Source: Georgenia soli (GTDB lineage Bacteria > Actinomycetota > Actinomycetes > Actinomycetales > Actinomycetaceae). From it: a stretch of 64,000 nt of DNA. Below are positions 53,711-61,678 of this stretch, one piece after another. How positions within the stretch are numbered: position 1 is the first letter of the stretch; each line of letters opens with the position of its first letter. Where the stretch lies: assembly GCF_002563695.1 (NCBI RefSeq), contig NZ_PDJI01000004.1, positions 3,720,001-3,784,000 on the forward strand, in the 5' to 3' direction. Made by a program: the position numbers and the translations under genes. The notes beneath the pieces were generated by a model. The model saw nothing but the letters and a program-made list of their open reading frames with translations. It was not told the DNA's origin and searched no databases.

Positions 53711-54364
53711 CTAGTACCTGGCGGGCGCGGCCGCGAGGGTCAGCAGCGCCCGCAGGGTTCCGGCGTCGTGCCGGCCGGAGAAGACGGCCGTCCCCGGCTC
53801 CAGCGCCCTCCCGGCGGCGAGCGGACCGGCGTCGACGGCGTCGTAGCCCAGGCGGTCGACAACCTCGCCCACCAGCGCGCGGGCCTCCTCGTCGTCCCCG
53901 GCGACGGCGAGCGCGCGGCGCCCCGGCGAGCCGGCGGGGGAGTGGTCGGACTCCAGGTCGTGGTAGCCGATGTGGTTGAGGGTCTTGACCAGCCGCGCGC
54001 CGGCGAGGTGGGTCTGGACCACCTCGGAGGTGGACACCTCGCCCTCCATGACGGGCAGGTGGCCGTCGGTCTCCGGCCAGTAGTTCATCGCGTCGACGAC
54101 GACGCGGCCGGCGAACAGCTCCGGGTCGAGCGTGCGGTAGCGCCGCAGCGGCACGGACAGGACGACGACGTCGCTGCCCCGGACCGCCTCGGCGGCGGTC
54201 ACGGCGCGGGCACCGGGGGCCATGACCTCGACGATCAGCGAGATCTCGGACGGGTCCGCCGCGGTCGCGACCAGCACGTCGTAGCCGGCCCGGAGCGACT
54301 GCCTGGCGACGGCGGTGCCGACCCGTCCGGCCCCCAGCACGCCGATGGTGCGAACCCTGCTCAC
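53711..54364 (-). CDS. NADPH-dependent F420 reductase-like protein
   Basis: A 217-residue Rossmann protein of the F420H2:NADP+ oxidoreductase family: IGVLGAGRVGTAVARQSLRAGYDV at the N-terminus (GxGxxG), VVLSVPLRRYRTLDPELFAG, VVDAMNYWPETDGHLP and LVKTLNHIGYHDLE. The start is the GTG at 54364 with GGGAGGGG upstream. It could transfer hydride between NADPH and F420, matching the F420-type LLM enzyme at 35261. Other members of the fold act on different substrates. Confidence 0.85.
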   Translation of the reverse strand: MSRVRTIGVLGAGRVGTAVARQSLRAGYDVLVATAADPSEISLIVEVMAPGARAVTAAEAVRGSDVVVLSVPLRRYRTLDPELFAGRVVVDAMNYWPETDGHLPVMEGEVSTSEVVQTHLAGARLVKTLNHIGYHDLESDHSPAGSPGRRALAVAGDDEEARALVGEVVDRLGYDAVDAGPLAAGRALEPGTAVFSGRHDAGTLRALLTLAAAPARY

Positions 54365-54494
54365 CCGCTGCCCCTCCCGTCCGGCCGGTGCGACCGGTCT
54401 CCCTGCACGGACCCACGCCGACGAGGGTGGGTCACCGGTGCAACCGGTCAGAGGCGCGTCCGATTCCCGCAGCCGGGATGGACGGGGTCACACG

Positions 54495-54539
54495 GCCGGA
54501 AGGGGCGGACGGCCTGCGGGCCCGTCCGCCCCTTCCGGC
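54495..54539 (-). terminator. Hairpin terminator after actP
   Basis: GCCGGAAGGGGCGGACGG and its exact complement CCGTCCGCCCCTTCCGGC form an 18-bp perfect stem with a 9-base loop, 27 bases beyond the actP stop. Confidence 0.88.
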
Positions 54540-54565
54540 GGTGCTTCCGTCGATCAGGTGCTTCG

Positions 54566-56149
54566 TCAGTGCACGACGGCCTTCTCGGCGCCGGCGCCGG
54601 TCATCGAGCGGACCTCCATCTCCGCCTGCTTCACGGCGTCGTGCTCCTTCGAGGTCACGGATCCGAGCCAGCCGAGGAAGAACCCGAGCGGCACGGAGAC
54701 GATCGCGGGGTTCGACAGCGGGAACCACGCGATGTCGATGCTGGAGATCATCGCGGTCTCCGACCCGGTCACCACGGGGGAGAAGACGATGAGCACGAGC
54801 GCGGAGATCAGCCCGCCGTAGATGCTCCACACCGACCCGCGGGTGTTGAACCGCTTCCAGTACAGCGAGTACAGGATCGAGGGCAGGTTGGCGCTCGCGG
54901 CGATCGCGAAGGCCAGCGAGACGAGGAACGCGACGTTCTGCCCGTTCGCCAGCACGCCGCCGACGATGGAGATCACCCCGATCGTCACGGCCGTGCGGCG
55001 GGCGACCTTCACCTCCTGCGCGGGGTCGGCCTTGCCCTCCTTCAGCACCCCGTTGTAGATGTCGTGCGCGAAGGACGCCGAGGCGGTGATCGTCAGCCCG
55101 GCCACGACCGCGAGGATCGTCGCGAAGGCGACGGCGGCGATGATGCCGAGCAGCAGGGTGCCGCCGAGCTCGTACGCCAGGGCGGGGGCGGCGGAGTTCG
55201 CGCCGCCCGGGGCGGCCTTGATCGCGTCCGCGCCGACGAGGTAGGCGGCCCCGAAGCCCAGCACCATGGTGAAGAGGTAGAACGCGCCGATCAGGCCGAT
55301 CGCCCAGCTGACCGAGCGCCGTGCCTCCTTGGCGGTGGGGACCGTGTAGAAGCGCATGAGCACGTGCGGCAGGCCGGCGGCGCCGAAGACGAGGGCGATC
55401 GCCAGGGAGACGAAGCCCAGCTTGGAGGTCTCCGAGGCTCCGTACTGCAGCATCGGCTCGGCGATGCGCGCGCCCTCCGGGTGCACGTCGATGGCCGCGC
55501 CGACGACGTCCGAGAGGCTCAGGCCGTTCAGGACGAGGACCCACACCGTCATCAGGGCGGTGCCGATGATGAGCAGGACGGCCTTGATGATCTGCACCCA
55601 CGTGGTGCCCTTCATCCCGCCGATGAGGACGTAGATGATCATGAGGGCGCCGACGACGGCGATGACCAGCCCCTGGCCGGTCGCGCTGTCGATGCCGAGC
55701 AGCAGCGCGACGAGCCCGCCCGCGCCGGCCATCTGGGCGAGCAGGTAGAAGAAGGTGACGGCGAGCGTGGAGGTGGCGGCGGCGGTCCGGACGGGCCGCT
55801 GCTGCATCCGGAAGCTCAGCACGTCCGCCATCGTGTACTTGCCGGTGTTGCGCAGCGGCTCGGCCACGAGCAGCAGCGCCACCAGCCAGGCGACCAGGAA
55901 GCCGATCGAGTACAGCAGGCCGTCGTAGCCGTACAGCGCGACCGCGCCGACGATGCCGAGGAACGAGGCCGCGGAGAGGTAGTCGCCGGCGATCGCGATG
56001 CCGTTCTGGCGGCCGGAGAAGGACCGGCCGCCGTGGTAGAAGTCGCCGACCGTGGTGTTCTGCTTCGAGACGCGGACGACGATGACGAGGGTGACGACGA
56101 CGAACGCGAGGAAGATCGCGATGTTGAGGAACGGGTTTCCGACGTCCAT
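54566..56149 (-). CDS. actP: Cation/acetate symporter (sodium:solute symporter family)
   Basis: A 527-residue SSS-family transporter with about 13 transmembrane helices. The start MDVGNPFLNIAIFLAFV, the signature GGRSFSGRQNGIAIAGDYLSAASFLG (Na+ site residues in ISAASFLG-like helix 1/2) and GTTWVQIIKAVLL are typical of ActP. It is encoded one base after a DUF485 protein, the standard yjcH-actP pairing, so acetate or a related short acid is the likely substrate. A strong terminator follows. Confidence 0.92.
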   Translation of the reverse strand: MDVGNPFLNIAIFLAFVVVTLVIVVRVSKQNTTVGDFYHGGRSFSGRQNGIAIAGDYLSAASFLGIVGAVALYGYDGLLYSIGFLVAWLVALLLVAEPLRNTGKYTMADVLSFRMQQRPVRTAAATSTLAVTFFYLLAQMAGAGGLVALLLGIDSATGQGLVIAVVGALMIIYVLIGGMKGTTWVQIIKAVLLIIGTALMTVWVLVLNGLSLSDVVGAAIDVHPEGARIAEPMLQYGASETSKLGFVSLAIALVFGAAGLPHVLMRFYTVPTAKEARRSVSWAIGLIGAFYLFTMVLGFGAAYLVGADAIKAAPGGANSAAPALAYELGGTLLLGIIAAVAFATILAVVAGLTITASASFAHDIYNGVLKEGKADPAQEVKVARRTAVTIGVISIVGGVLANGQNVAFLVSLAFAIAASANLPSILYSLYWKRFNTRGSVWSIYGGLISALVLIVFSPVVTGSETAMISSIDIAWFPLSNPAIVSVPLGFFLGWLGSVTSKEHDAVKQAEMEVRSMTGAGAEKAVVH

Positions 56150-56547
56150 CAGGCGTCTCCCTCCAGCTCGGCCCGCATCTTGGACGCGAGCGGGTCAAGG
56201 TTGCGGTTGGCGTGGCGGACGTACAGCCACGTCAGGAGGAAGGTCGTCGCAAACTGGGCGAGCCCGAGGAGGAGGCCGATGTTGATGTGGCCCAGGACGG
56301 GCGTGGACATGAACCCCTCCGCGTAGGTGGAGAGGAGCACGTAGGAGAAGTACCAGGCGAGGAACGCGACGGTCCACGGGAAGGCGAACGTCCGGAAGCG
56401 GCGCCGCAGCTCAGCGAACTCGGCCGAGTTCTGCGCCGCCACGAACTCCTCCGCCGTCACGGTGCGGTAGCCCGGCGCCCGCTCGTCGAGCTCGGGCAGC
56501 GGGTTGTGGTGCGGCGGCAGGTGCGACTCGGGATCGTGGTCTGTCAT
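56149..56547 (-). CDS. DUF485 domain membrane protein (YjcH-like)
   Basis: A 132-residue protein with two transmembrane helices (about 60-82 and 93-116) and the DUF485 pattern FAELRRRFRTFAFPWTVAF and YAEGFMSTPVLGHINIGLLLGLAQF (split at the loop). It is usually co-encoded with ActP, and its stop overlaps the actP ATG. The ATG at 56547 follows GGGGG; ten more upstream codons are open but less likely. Confidence 0.9.
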   Translation of the reverse strand: MTDHDPESHLPPHHNPLPELDERAPGYRTVTAEEFVAAQNSAEFAELRRRFRTFAFPWTVAFLAWYFSYVLLSTYAEGFMSTPVLGHINIGLLLGLAQFATTFLLTWLYVRHANRNLDPLASKMRAELEGDA

Positions 56548-56562
56548 CAGGCCCCCTGATCG

Positions 56563-56578
56563 TGTGGCTGGGATCACA
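56563..56578 (-). promoter_or_regulatory. Crp/GlxR-like site upstream of DUF485-actP
   Basis: TGTGG-N6-TCACA differs from the TGTGA-N6-TCACA consensus of actinobacterial Crp/GlxR by one base. It lies 16 bases before the DUF485 start in the divergent gap to the deaminase gene, where it would more likely repress than activate. Binding is inferred. Confidence 0.4.
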
Positions 56579-56742
56579 TCGGTGTGAGTCGGGCGTCAAC
56601 GTACCGGCTCAGGGGTCGGGCGTCCACGCGGCAGCCACTTTCGGTCGCCAGTTGTCGCCAACGGGCTCCGGAGCGGCCCCGCCGAAACGCGCCGAGGGCG
56701 AAATCGTGGTCGCCCGCACGTGACCGTGGCCATACTGTGCGG

Positions 56743-57741
56743 ATGCAGATGCCCGCCGTCGAGCTCCACGTCCACCTCGAGGGGACCCTGGAGCCGGAGC
56801 TGATCATGGCCCTGGCCGAGCGCAACCGCGTCGAGCTGCCGTACGCCGACCTGGACGACCTCCGCTCGCGCTACTCCTTCACCGACCTGCAGAGCTTCCT
56901 GGACCTCTACTACGCGAACATGGCGGTGCTGCGCACCGCGGAGGACTTCCACGACCTGACGACGGCGTACCTGGCCCGGGCCCGAGAGGCGGGCGTCCGT
57001 CACGCCGAGGTCTTCCTCGACGTCCAGGCCCACACCGGTCGCGGCATCCGCGCGGCGGAGGTGATCGACGGCGTCACGTCCGCGCTCGCCACCGGCGGTG
57101 ACCACGGGATCACCACCGGCCTCATCGTCACGTTCCTGCGCCACCTGCCCGGGGCCGAGGCGCTCGCCACCCTGCAGGAGCTGCTCACCCTCGACGCGCC
57201 GCTGCTCGGGGTCGGCCTGTGCTCGACCGAGCTGACCAGCCACGCCTCCGAGTTCGCGCCCGCGTTCGACCTCGCCCGCGCCCACGGCCTGCACGCCGTC
57301 GCCCACGCCGGCGAGGAGGGGCCGCCGCAGAACGTCTGGGACGTGCTCGACATCCTGCGCGTCGAGCGCGTGGACCACGGCGTGCGCGCCATGGAGGACC
57401 CGGTCCTCGTCCGCCGCCTCGCCGACGAGCGGGTGCCCCTCACGGTCTGCCCCCTCTCCAACGTCCGCCTGCGCGTGGTCGACACCATCGCGGACCACCC
57501 GCTGCGCACGATGCTCGAGGCGGGCCTGGTGGTGACCGTCAACTCCGACGACCCCGCCTACTTCGGCGGGTACGTCGACGAGAACCTCCGGCAGGTCGCG
57601 GACGCGCTCGCGCTGGGTCCCGAGGAGCTGCTGACGCTGGCGCGCAACGGGGTGGAGTCCGCGTTCGTCGACGACGCCCGCAGGGCCGAGCTCGACGCCG
57701 AGGTCACCGCCTGGCACCGGGGCCTCGTCACGCACAGCTGA
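56743..57741 (+). CDS. Adenine/adenosine deaminase
   Basis: A zinc deaminase of 332 residues. Motifs: VELHVHLEGTL (HxH), HAVAHAGEEGPP (zinc His and catalytic Glu), RVDHGVRAM (catalytic His) and VTVNSDDPAYFGGYVDENL (Asp pair). The SDDPAYFGGYV stretch is characteristic of adenine deaminases of this fold rather than adenosine deaminases, so hypoxanthine production from adenine is favoured. A CATACT -10 element lies 6 bases before the ATG, so the transcript is probably leaderless. Its product can enter the xdh pathway. Confidence 0.88.
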   Translation: MQMPAVELHVHLEGTLEPELIMALAERNRVELPYADLDDLRSRYSFTDLQSFLDLYYANMAVLRTAEDFHDLTTAYLARAREAGVRHAEVFLDVQAHTGRGIRAAEVIDGVTSALATGGDHGITTGLIVTFLRHLPGAEALATLQELLTLDAPLLGVGLCSTELTSHASEFAPAFDLARAHGLHAVAHAGEEGPPQNVWDVLDILRVERVDHGVRAMEDPVLVRRLADERVPLTVCPLSNVRLRVVDTIADHPLRTMLEAGLVVTVNSDDPAYFGGYVDENLRQVADALALGPEELLTLARNGVESAFVDDARRAELDAEVTAWHRGLVTHS

Positions 57742-57910
57742 GCGTGGGCCCCGCGGCGCGCGCGGGTGCCACGGCTCGGAGCCACCGCACGGAGCCGCCG
57801 CCGTGCGTGCCGGCCCCAACGGACGGGTGTCGCCGAAAGGCCCTTCACCCCGTGGGACCCGTCGTGTTGAATGGCCAGGACTGGCACTGGCGCTGACCAC
57901 GGAGGTCCCC

Positions 57911-58921
57911 ATGCGGGTCGAGTCGAGCATGCTGTCGCTGTCGTGGATCCCGTCGGACTCGGTGAGCGGGTGGCTCCGGGCGGGGTTCGACGTGGGCCTC
58001 GCCCACTACGACAATCCGCCGGTGGACTCGCTCACGACCCTCGAGCAGGTCCACCGCCTCCGGGCGGACGACCGCTTCCGGTTCGTCAACCACCTCAGCG
58101 CCTGGGCCGAGTTCGACGAGCTCGGCACGCCGCTGGAGTGGGGTTTCGCCCCGGAGTCCGGCATCGTCATGGGCTCGACCACCGTGCGCGTCGCCAGCGT
58201 CGGCGCCACCTTCGGCGGCTACGCCCTGCCGGTCCTGCAGCAGGAGCCCGTGGTCGAGGACGGCAGCGTCCACTTCACCCAGACCGTGGGCGGGCGCACC
58301 GGTGTGCCGCTGCCGCGGCCGGTCCCGCACGCGCCGTTCGTCCTGTGGCAGGCCCCCATCGTGTGGACGACGCTGGCGCTGACGCTGCGCGCCGACGGCA
58401 GCACCGAGATCGCCATGCCGGGCGCGAGCGTCTTCCCGCGCCACTGGGTCTACGGCCCGGACGGCACCCTCAGCCTCAAGAGCGGGCTGACCGACCTCGA
58501 CGGCTGGATGGCGCACTCGTTCGGGCCCCGCACGCCCTGGGGCGAGCAGGACTCCGAGGCGCTCGTCGTGGAGGCCGAGACGGCCGTGGAACGTCAGCTC
58601 TCGGAGGGCATCATGCGCGGGAACGGACGGCCGGAGATCCGCCGGGCCCCCGCCGGCGCCACCATCACCACCCAGGGCGAGCCGGGCGAGGAGCTCTTCC
58701 TCCTGCTCGACGGCGTCCTGGACGTCGAGGTCGACGGCCGGCAGGTGGCCCAGGTGGGACCCGGCGCGGTCCTGGGGGAGCGGGCCGTCCTCGAGGGCGG
58801 CGCCCGCACCTCGACGTTGACGGCCGTCACCCCGGTGCGGATCGCCGTCGCAGACGCCGAACGCCTGGACGTCGAGAAGCTCCGCGCCGTGGCCGAGCTG
58901 CACCGGCGCGAGGACGGCTGA
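57911..58921 (+). CDS. Cyclic nucleotide-binding domain protein of unknown function
   Basis: A 336-residue protein. The first 230 residues match no family I recognise and contain a Trp-rich region (WAEFDELGTPLEWGFAPESG; APFVLWQAPIVWTTL). The C-terminal 110 residues form a cNMP-binding jelly roll: AGATITTQGEPGEELFLLLDG, then VEVDGRQVAQVGPGAVLGERAVLEGGAR, where the GE(R)A..GG..R phosphate-binding cassette is complete. No DNA-binding domain is seen. GGAGG precedes the ATG. It may be a cAMP-responsive protein whose effector half is new. Confidence 0.75.
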   Translation: MRVESSMLSLSWIPSDSVSGWLRAGFDVGLAHYDNPPVDSLTTLEQVHRLRADDRFRFVNHLSAWAEFDELGTPLEWGFAPESGIVMGSTTVRVASVGATFGGYALPVLQQEPVVEDGSVHFTQTVGGRTGVPLPRPVPHAPFVLWQAPIVWTTLALTLRADGSTEIAMPGASVFPRHWVYGPDGTLSLKSGLTDLDGWMAHSFGPRTPWGEQDSEALVVEAETAVERQLSEGIMRGNGRPEIRRAPAGATITTQGEPGEELFLLLDGVLDVEVDGRQVAQVGPGAVLGERAVLEGGARTSTLTAVTPVRIAVADAERLDVEKLRAVAELHRREDG

Positions 58922-59073
58922 GAAGCCTTGACGGCGGCGGGAGGTGCGAGGACCTACGTCCCGCCGTCGCCGCGGGCCGGCACGGGACGATTCGTACAAG
59001 GCGGACGCGGTACTTCCCGGGTCCGCCGGCCGGGGCGTCCCGGTCACCACCACCTCCGACCCCGGGACACCGC

Positions 59074-59718
59074 ATGAACCCCACGGCCCCCGCCTTCGCG
59101 CCCGACCTGCTCGACGACCGCCCGGAGCGGGTCGGGAGGTCCCGCCGCAACGCCTTCGTCGTCATGCTGGCCTCCTCGCTGCTCAGCCTGGTCGCCTCCC
59201 TCGTGCTCTCGATCGACGCGGTGCGCCTGGCCGCCGACCCCGACGTCGTACTGTCCTGCAACATCAACTCGGCGATCTCCTGCGGCGCCGTCGCCCAGGC
59301 GTGGCAGGCGAGCGTCCTCGGCTTCCCGAACGCCTTCCTCGGTCTGATCGCCGAGCCCGTGGTCATCACCCTCGCCGTCGCCTCCCTGGGCGGCGTGCGG
59401 TTCCCGCGCTGGTTCATGAACGCCGCCCAGGTGGTCTACCTCATCGGGTTCGGCTTCGCGTACTGGCTCTTCGCGCAGTCGTTCTTCGTGATCGGCTCGC
59501 TCTGCCCGTGGTGCCTCCTGGTCACGGTGTCCACGACCACCGTCTTCACCTCCCTGCTGCGGGTGAACATCATGGACAACACCTTCGGCCTGCGCCCGGC
59601 CCTGCACGAGCGGTTGTGCGGGTGGCTGCGCATGGGCGTCGACTACGCCGTCGAGGTGGTCTGGTTCGTCCTCCTCGCCGCGGCGATCCTGCTGAAGTAC
59701 CAGGCGGTCCTGTTCTGA
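59074..59718 (+). CDS. Vitamin K epoxide reductase family protein
   Basis: A membrane thiol oxidoreductase of 214 residues with four or five helices. It has the essential CPWC redox motif (IGSLCPWCLLVT, near residue 150) and the upstream loop cysteines in LSCNINSAISCG. In actinobacteria VKOR re-oxidises DsbA-like proteins for periplasmic disulphide formation. No DsbA gene is adjacent. The ATG at 59074 has a weak ribosome site. Confidence 0.92.
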   Translation: MNPTAPAFAPDLLDDRPERVGRSRRNAFVVMLASSLLSLVASLVLSIDAVRLAADPDVVLSCNINSAISCGAVAQAWQASVLGFPNAFLGLIAEPVVITLAVASLGGVRFPRWFMNAAQVVYLIGFGFAYWLFAQSFFVIGSLCPWCLLVTVSTTTVFTSLLRVNIMDNTFGLRPALHERLCGWLRMGVDYAVEVVWFVLLAAAILLKYQAVLF

Positions 59719-59819
59719 CCGGCCGGGGTCTGCTGTCTGACCCGCGTGACGCGCGACGGCCGAAGCCCCTCCGTGAAAGACGTCGGAACACAGGGCCGTG
59801 ACCCCTCGTTGGACAGGAC

Positions 59820-60398
59820 GTGACGAACGCAGCACCGGACCCTGGCCCCACCGTCGACGTCGACGTGGCCGCCCGCCGCGCACGTTCCGCCGTCAGGCGT
59901 GCCCAGCCCGGCAACGATCTCGCCGAGACGCTCGACCTCGTCGACCAGATGACCGCGATGACACGGTCGCAGGAGCAGATCTCGCGGGCGATCGAACGGC
60001 TCACCGGGCTGCGGCTCGGTGAGATGCAGGCGCTGCGGGCGGTGGCCGAGGGCGCCGACCACCCGCGGGCCGTCGCCCGCCGTACCGGCCAGGCGGACGC
60101 GGCGGCCCGGGCCACCTGCGACGGGCTCGTCGGCCGCGGGCTGCTCGCCCGCCACCACCACCCGCTCTCCCGCGGCGGCCGACCCCGGCTGATCCACGTC
60201 ACGGAGACCGGGAGGGTCGCGCTCGAGCAGGCCGAGGCGCTCCACGTCAGGCTCTTCGACGCCGTCGTCGACAGCCTGGAGGTCGGCTCCGACCAGATGC
60301 GCGACACGGTGCGCCGCATCGCCGACGCGCTCGACCCCGCACACTTCGGCGCCCGCCGGCCCGAGCTCGCCCCCGCCCTCCTCACCGACGGCTCCTGA
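59820..60398 (+). CDS. MarR-type winged-helix regulator
   Basis: A 192-residue probable regulator. A helix-turn-helix with wing spans about 65-130 (LGEMQALRAVAEG; RAVARRTGQADAAARATCDGLVGRGLLARHH; RPRLIHVTETGR). This is the MarR-like arrangement, though the sequence is divergent. GTG start at 59820. It stands alone between the VKOR and sigma-factor genes, so its target is unclear. Confidence 0.7.
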   Translation: MTNAAPDPGPTVDVDVAARRARSAVRRAQPGNDLAETLDLVDQMTAMTRSQEQISRAIERLTGLRLGEMQALRAVAEGADHPRAVARRTGQADAAARATCDGLVGRGLLARHHHPLSRGGRPRLIHVTETGRVALEQAEALHVRLFDAVVDSLEVGSDQMRDTVRRIADALDPAHFGARRPELAPALLTDGS

Positions 60399-60557
60399 GC
60401 GCCGGCCGGGGAGCGCTCGCCCCCACCGTTCTCGCCGACTTCTCCCGACCGGCGGGGCCCCGGCCGCACCTGTGGAGGAGCGTCCCGCCGCGTGGGCGAG
60501 GCGTGTGATCATTCGGGACACACCTCACGAACCTGCGAGCCGGAGCGTCTACCTGTC

Positions 60558-61013
60558 GTGAAGCCCTTCGACCACGTGGTCCGCGACCACGGTCCCGCCG
60601 TGCTGCGGCTCTGCCGCGCCCTCGTCGGCCCGGTGGAGGCAGACGACGTGTGGTCGGAGACCTTCCTCGCCGCCCTGCGGGCCTACCCCGGCCTCGACGA
60701 CGGCGCGAACGTCGAGGCCTGGCTCGTCACCATCGCGCGGCGCAAGGCGGTCGACCACCACCGGGCCCGGGCGCGTCGGGCCCGTCCCGTCGCGGAGGTT
60801 CCCGAGACGACGACGCACCCGCCCGAGACGCACGAGGACCTGTGGCGCGCCATGCGGGCACTGACGGAGCGTCAGCGCGAGGCGATCGCGTTCCACCACC
60901 TGCTCGGCCTGCCGTACACCGAGGTGGCCGCCGTCGTCGGGGGCTCCGCACCGGCCGTGCGCCGCGCCGCCGCGGACGGCATCCGTCACCTGCGCAAGAC
61001 CCTGGAGGCATGA
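60558..61013 (+). CDS. ECF-type RNA polymerase sigma factor
   Basis: A 151-residue minimal sigma factor. Region 2 is visible at about 5-75 (GPAVLRLCRALVGPVEADDVWSETF then VEAWLVTIARRKAVDHHR) and region 4 at about 98-148 (LTERQREAIAFHHLLGLPYTEVAAVVG then VRRAAADGIRHLRKTL). The start is the GTG at 60558. Its last codons overlap the ATG of a DNA-methyltransferase repair gene by four bases. No anti-sigma gene follows; the repair protein occupies that position. It therefore probably directs an alkylation response. Confidence 0.85.
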   Translation: MKPFDHVVRDHGPAVLRLCRALVGPVEADDVWSETFLAALRAYPGLDDGANVEAWLVTIARRKAVDHHRARARRARPVAEVPETTTHPPETHEDLWRAMRALTERQREAIAFHHLLGLPYTEVAAVVGGSAPAVRRAAADGIRHLRKTLEA

Positions 61014-61678
61014 CCATGACCACCACAGACCCGGCCATCACAGACCCGGCCACCACCGACCCGGCCACCACCGACCCGGCTGGCACCGGCGTGCTCTCGG
61101 CCCTGCACGACGTCGCGCCGGAGGACCTGCACCACCTGCACGAGCGCCTCGCCGCACGGGCGGAGGAGGAGGAGCTGCTCGACGTCGCCTACCGCACCGT
61201 CGACTCGCCCGTCGGCGGGCTCCTGCTGGCCGCCACGCCCGCCGGGCTCGTGCGCGTCGCCTTCGAGCTGGAGGGCCACGACGCCGCCCTCGCGCGCCTC
61301 GCCCGCACCGTGAGCCCGCGCATCCTCCACGCGCCCCGGCGGCTCGACGCGCTCGCCCACCAGCTCGACGAGTACTTCGCCGGGAGGCGGCGCACGTTCG
61401 ACGTCCCGGTGGACCTGCGGCTGGCCGCCGGCTTCCGGCGGGAGGTGCTGGCCCACCTCACCGACGTGCCCTACGGCCGCACCGTCAGCTACACCGAGCT
61501 CGCCACCGCCTCCGGCCGCCCCCGGGCCGTGCGCGCAGCGGCGTCGGCGTGCGCGACCAACCCGGTGCCGCTCGTGGTGCCGTGCCACCGGGTGCTGCGG
61601 TCGGACGGCTCCCTCGGCGGCTACCTCGCTGGGCTCGACGTCAAGCGCACCCTGCTCGCCCTGGAGAGTGCCGCGTGA
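61010..61678 (+). CDS. ogt: Methylated-DNA-protein-cysteine S-methyltransferase with N-terminal extension
   Basis: Removes methyl groups from O6-methylguanine onto its own cysteine (222 residues). The active site PCHRV has C192; the helix-turn-helix and arginine finger (YGRTVSYTELATASGRPRAVRAA) precede it. The catalytic protein begins near residue 58 (YRTVDSPVGGLLLAAT). In front lie four TTDPA repeats and an acidic helical stretch (APEDLHHLHERLAARAEEEELL) not found in ordinary Ogt. This extension could contact the sigma factor encoded just upstream. Overlaps both neighbours by four bases. Confidence 0.92.
   Translation: MTMTTTDPAITDPATTDPATTDPAGTGVLSALHDVAPEDLHHLHERLAARAEEEELLDVAYRTVDSPVGGLLLAATPAGLVRVAFELEGHDAALARLARTVSPRILHAPRRLDALAHQLDEYFAGRRRTFDVPVDLRLAAGFRREVLAHLTDVPYGRTVSYTELATASGRPRAVRAAASACATNPVPLVVPCHRVLRSDGSLGGYLAGLDVKRTLLALESAA
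61022..61081 (+). repeat. 15-bp in-frame repeat at the 5' end of ogt
   Basis: Four units at 61022, 61037, 61052 and 61067 encode (T/I)TDPA. The repeats form a short disordered N-terminus directly after the start. Confidence 0.9.

Noticed and set aside
58928..58960. Promoter TTGACG ... TACGTC before the VKOR gene
   Set aside because: The spacer is 21 bases and the segment also folds as a hairpin, so it may instead be a terminator for the preceding gene; evidence is insufficient either way.
60529..60549. Self-recognised ECF promoter (GAAC ... CGTC) before the sigma gene
   Set aside because: The spacer is only about 12 bases, shorter than the usual 15-17, and the half-motifs are common by chance.
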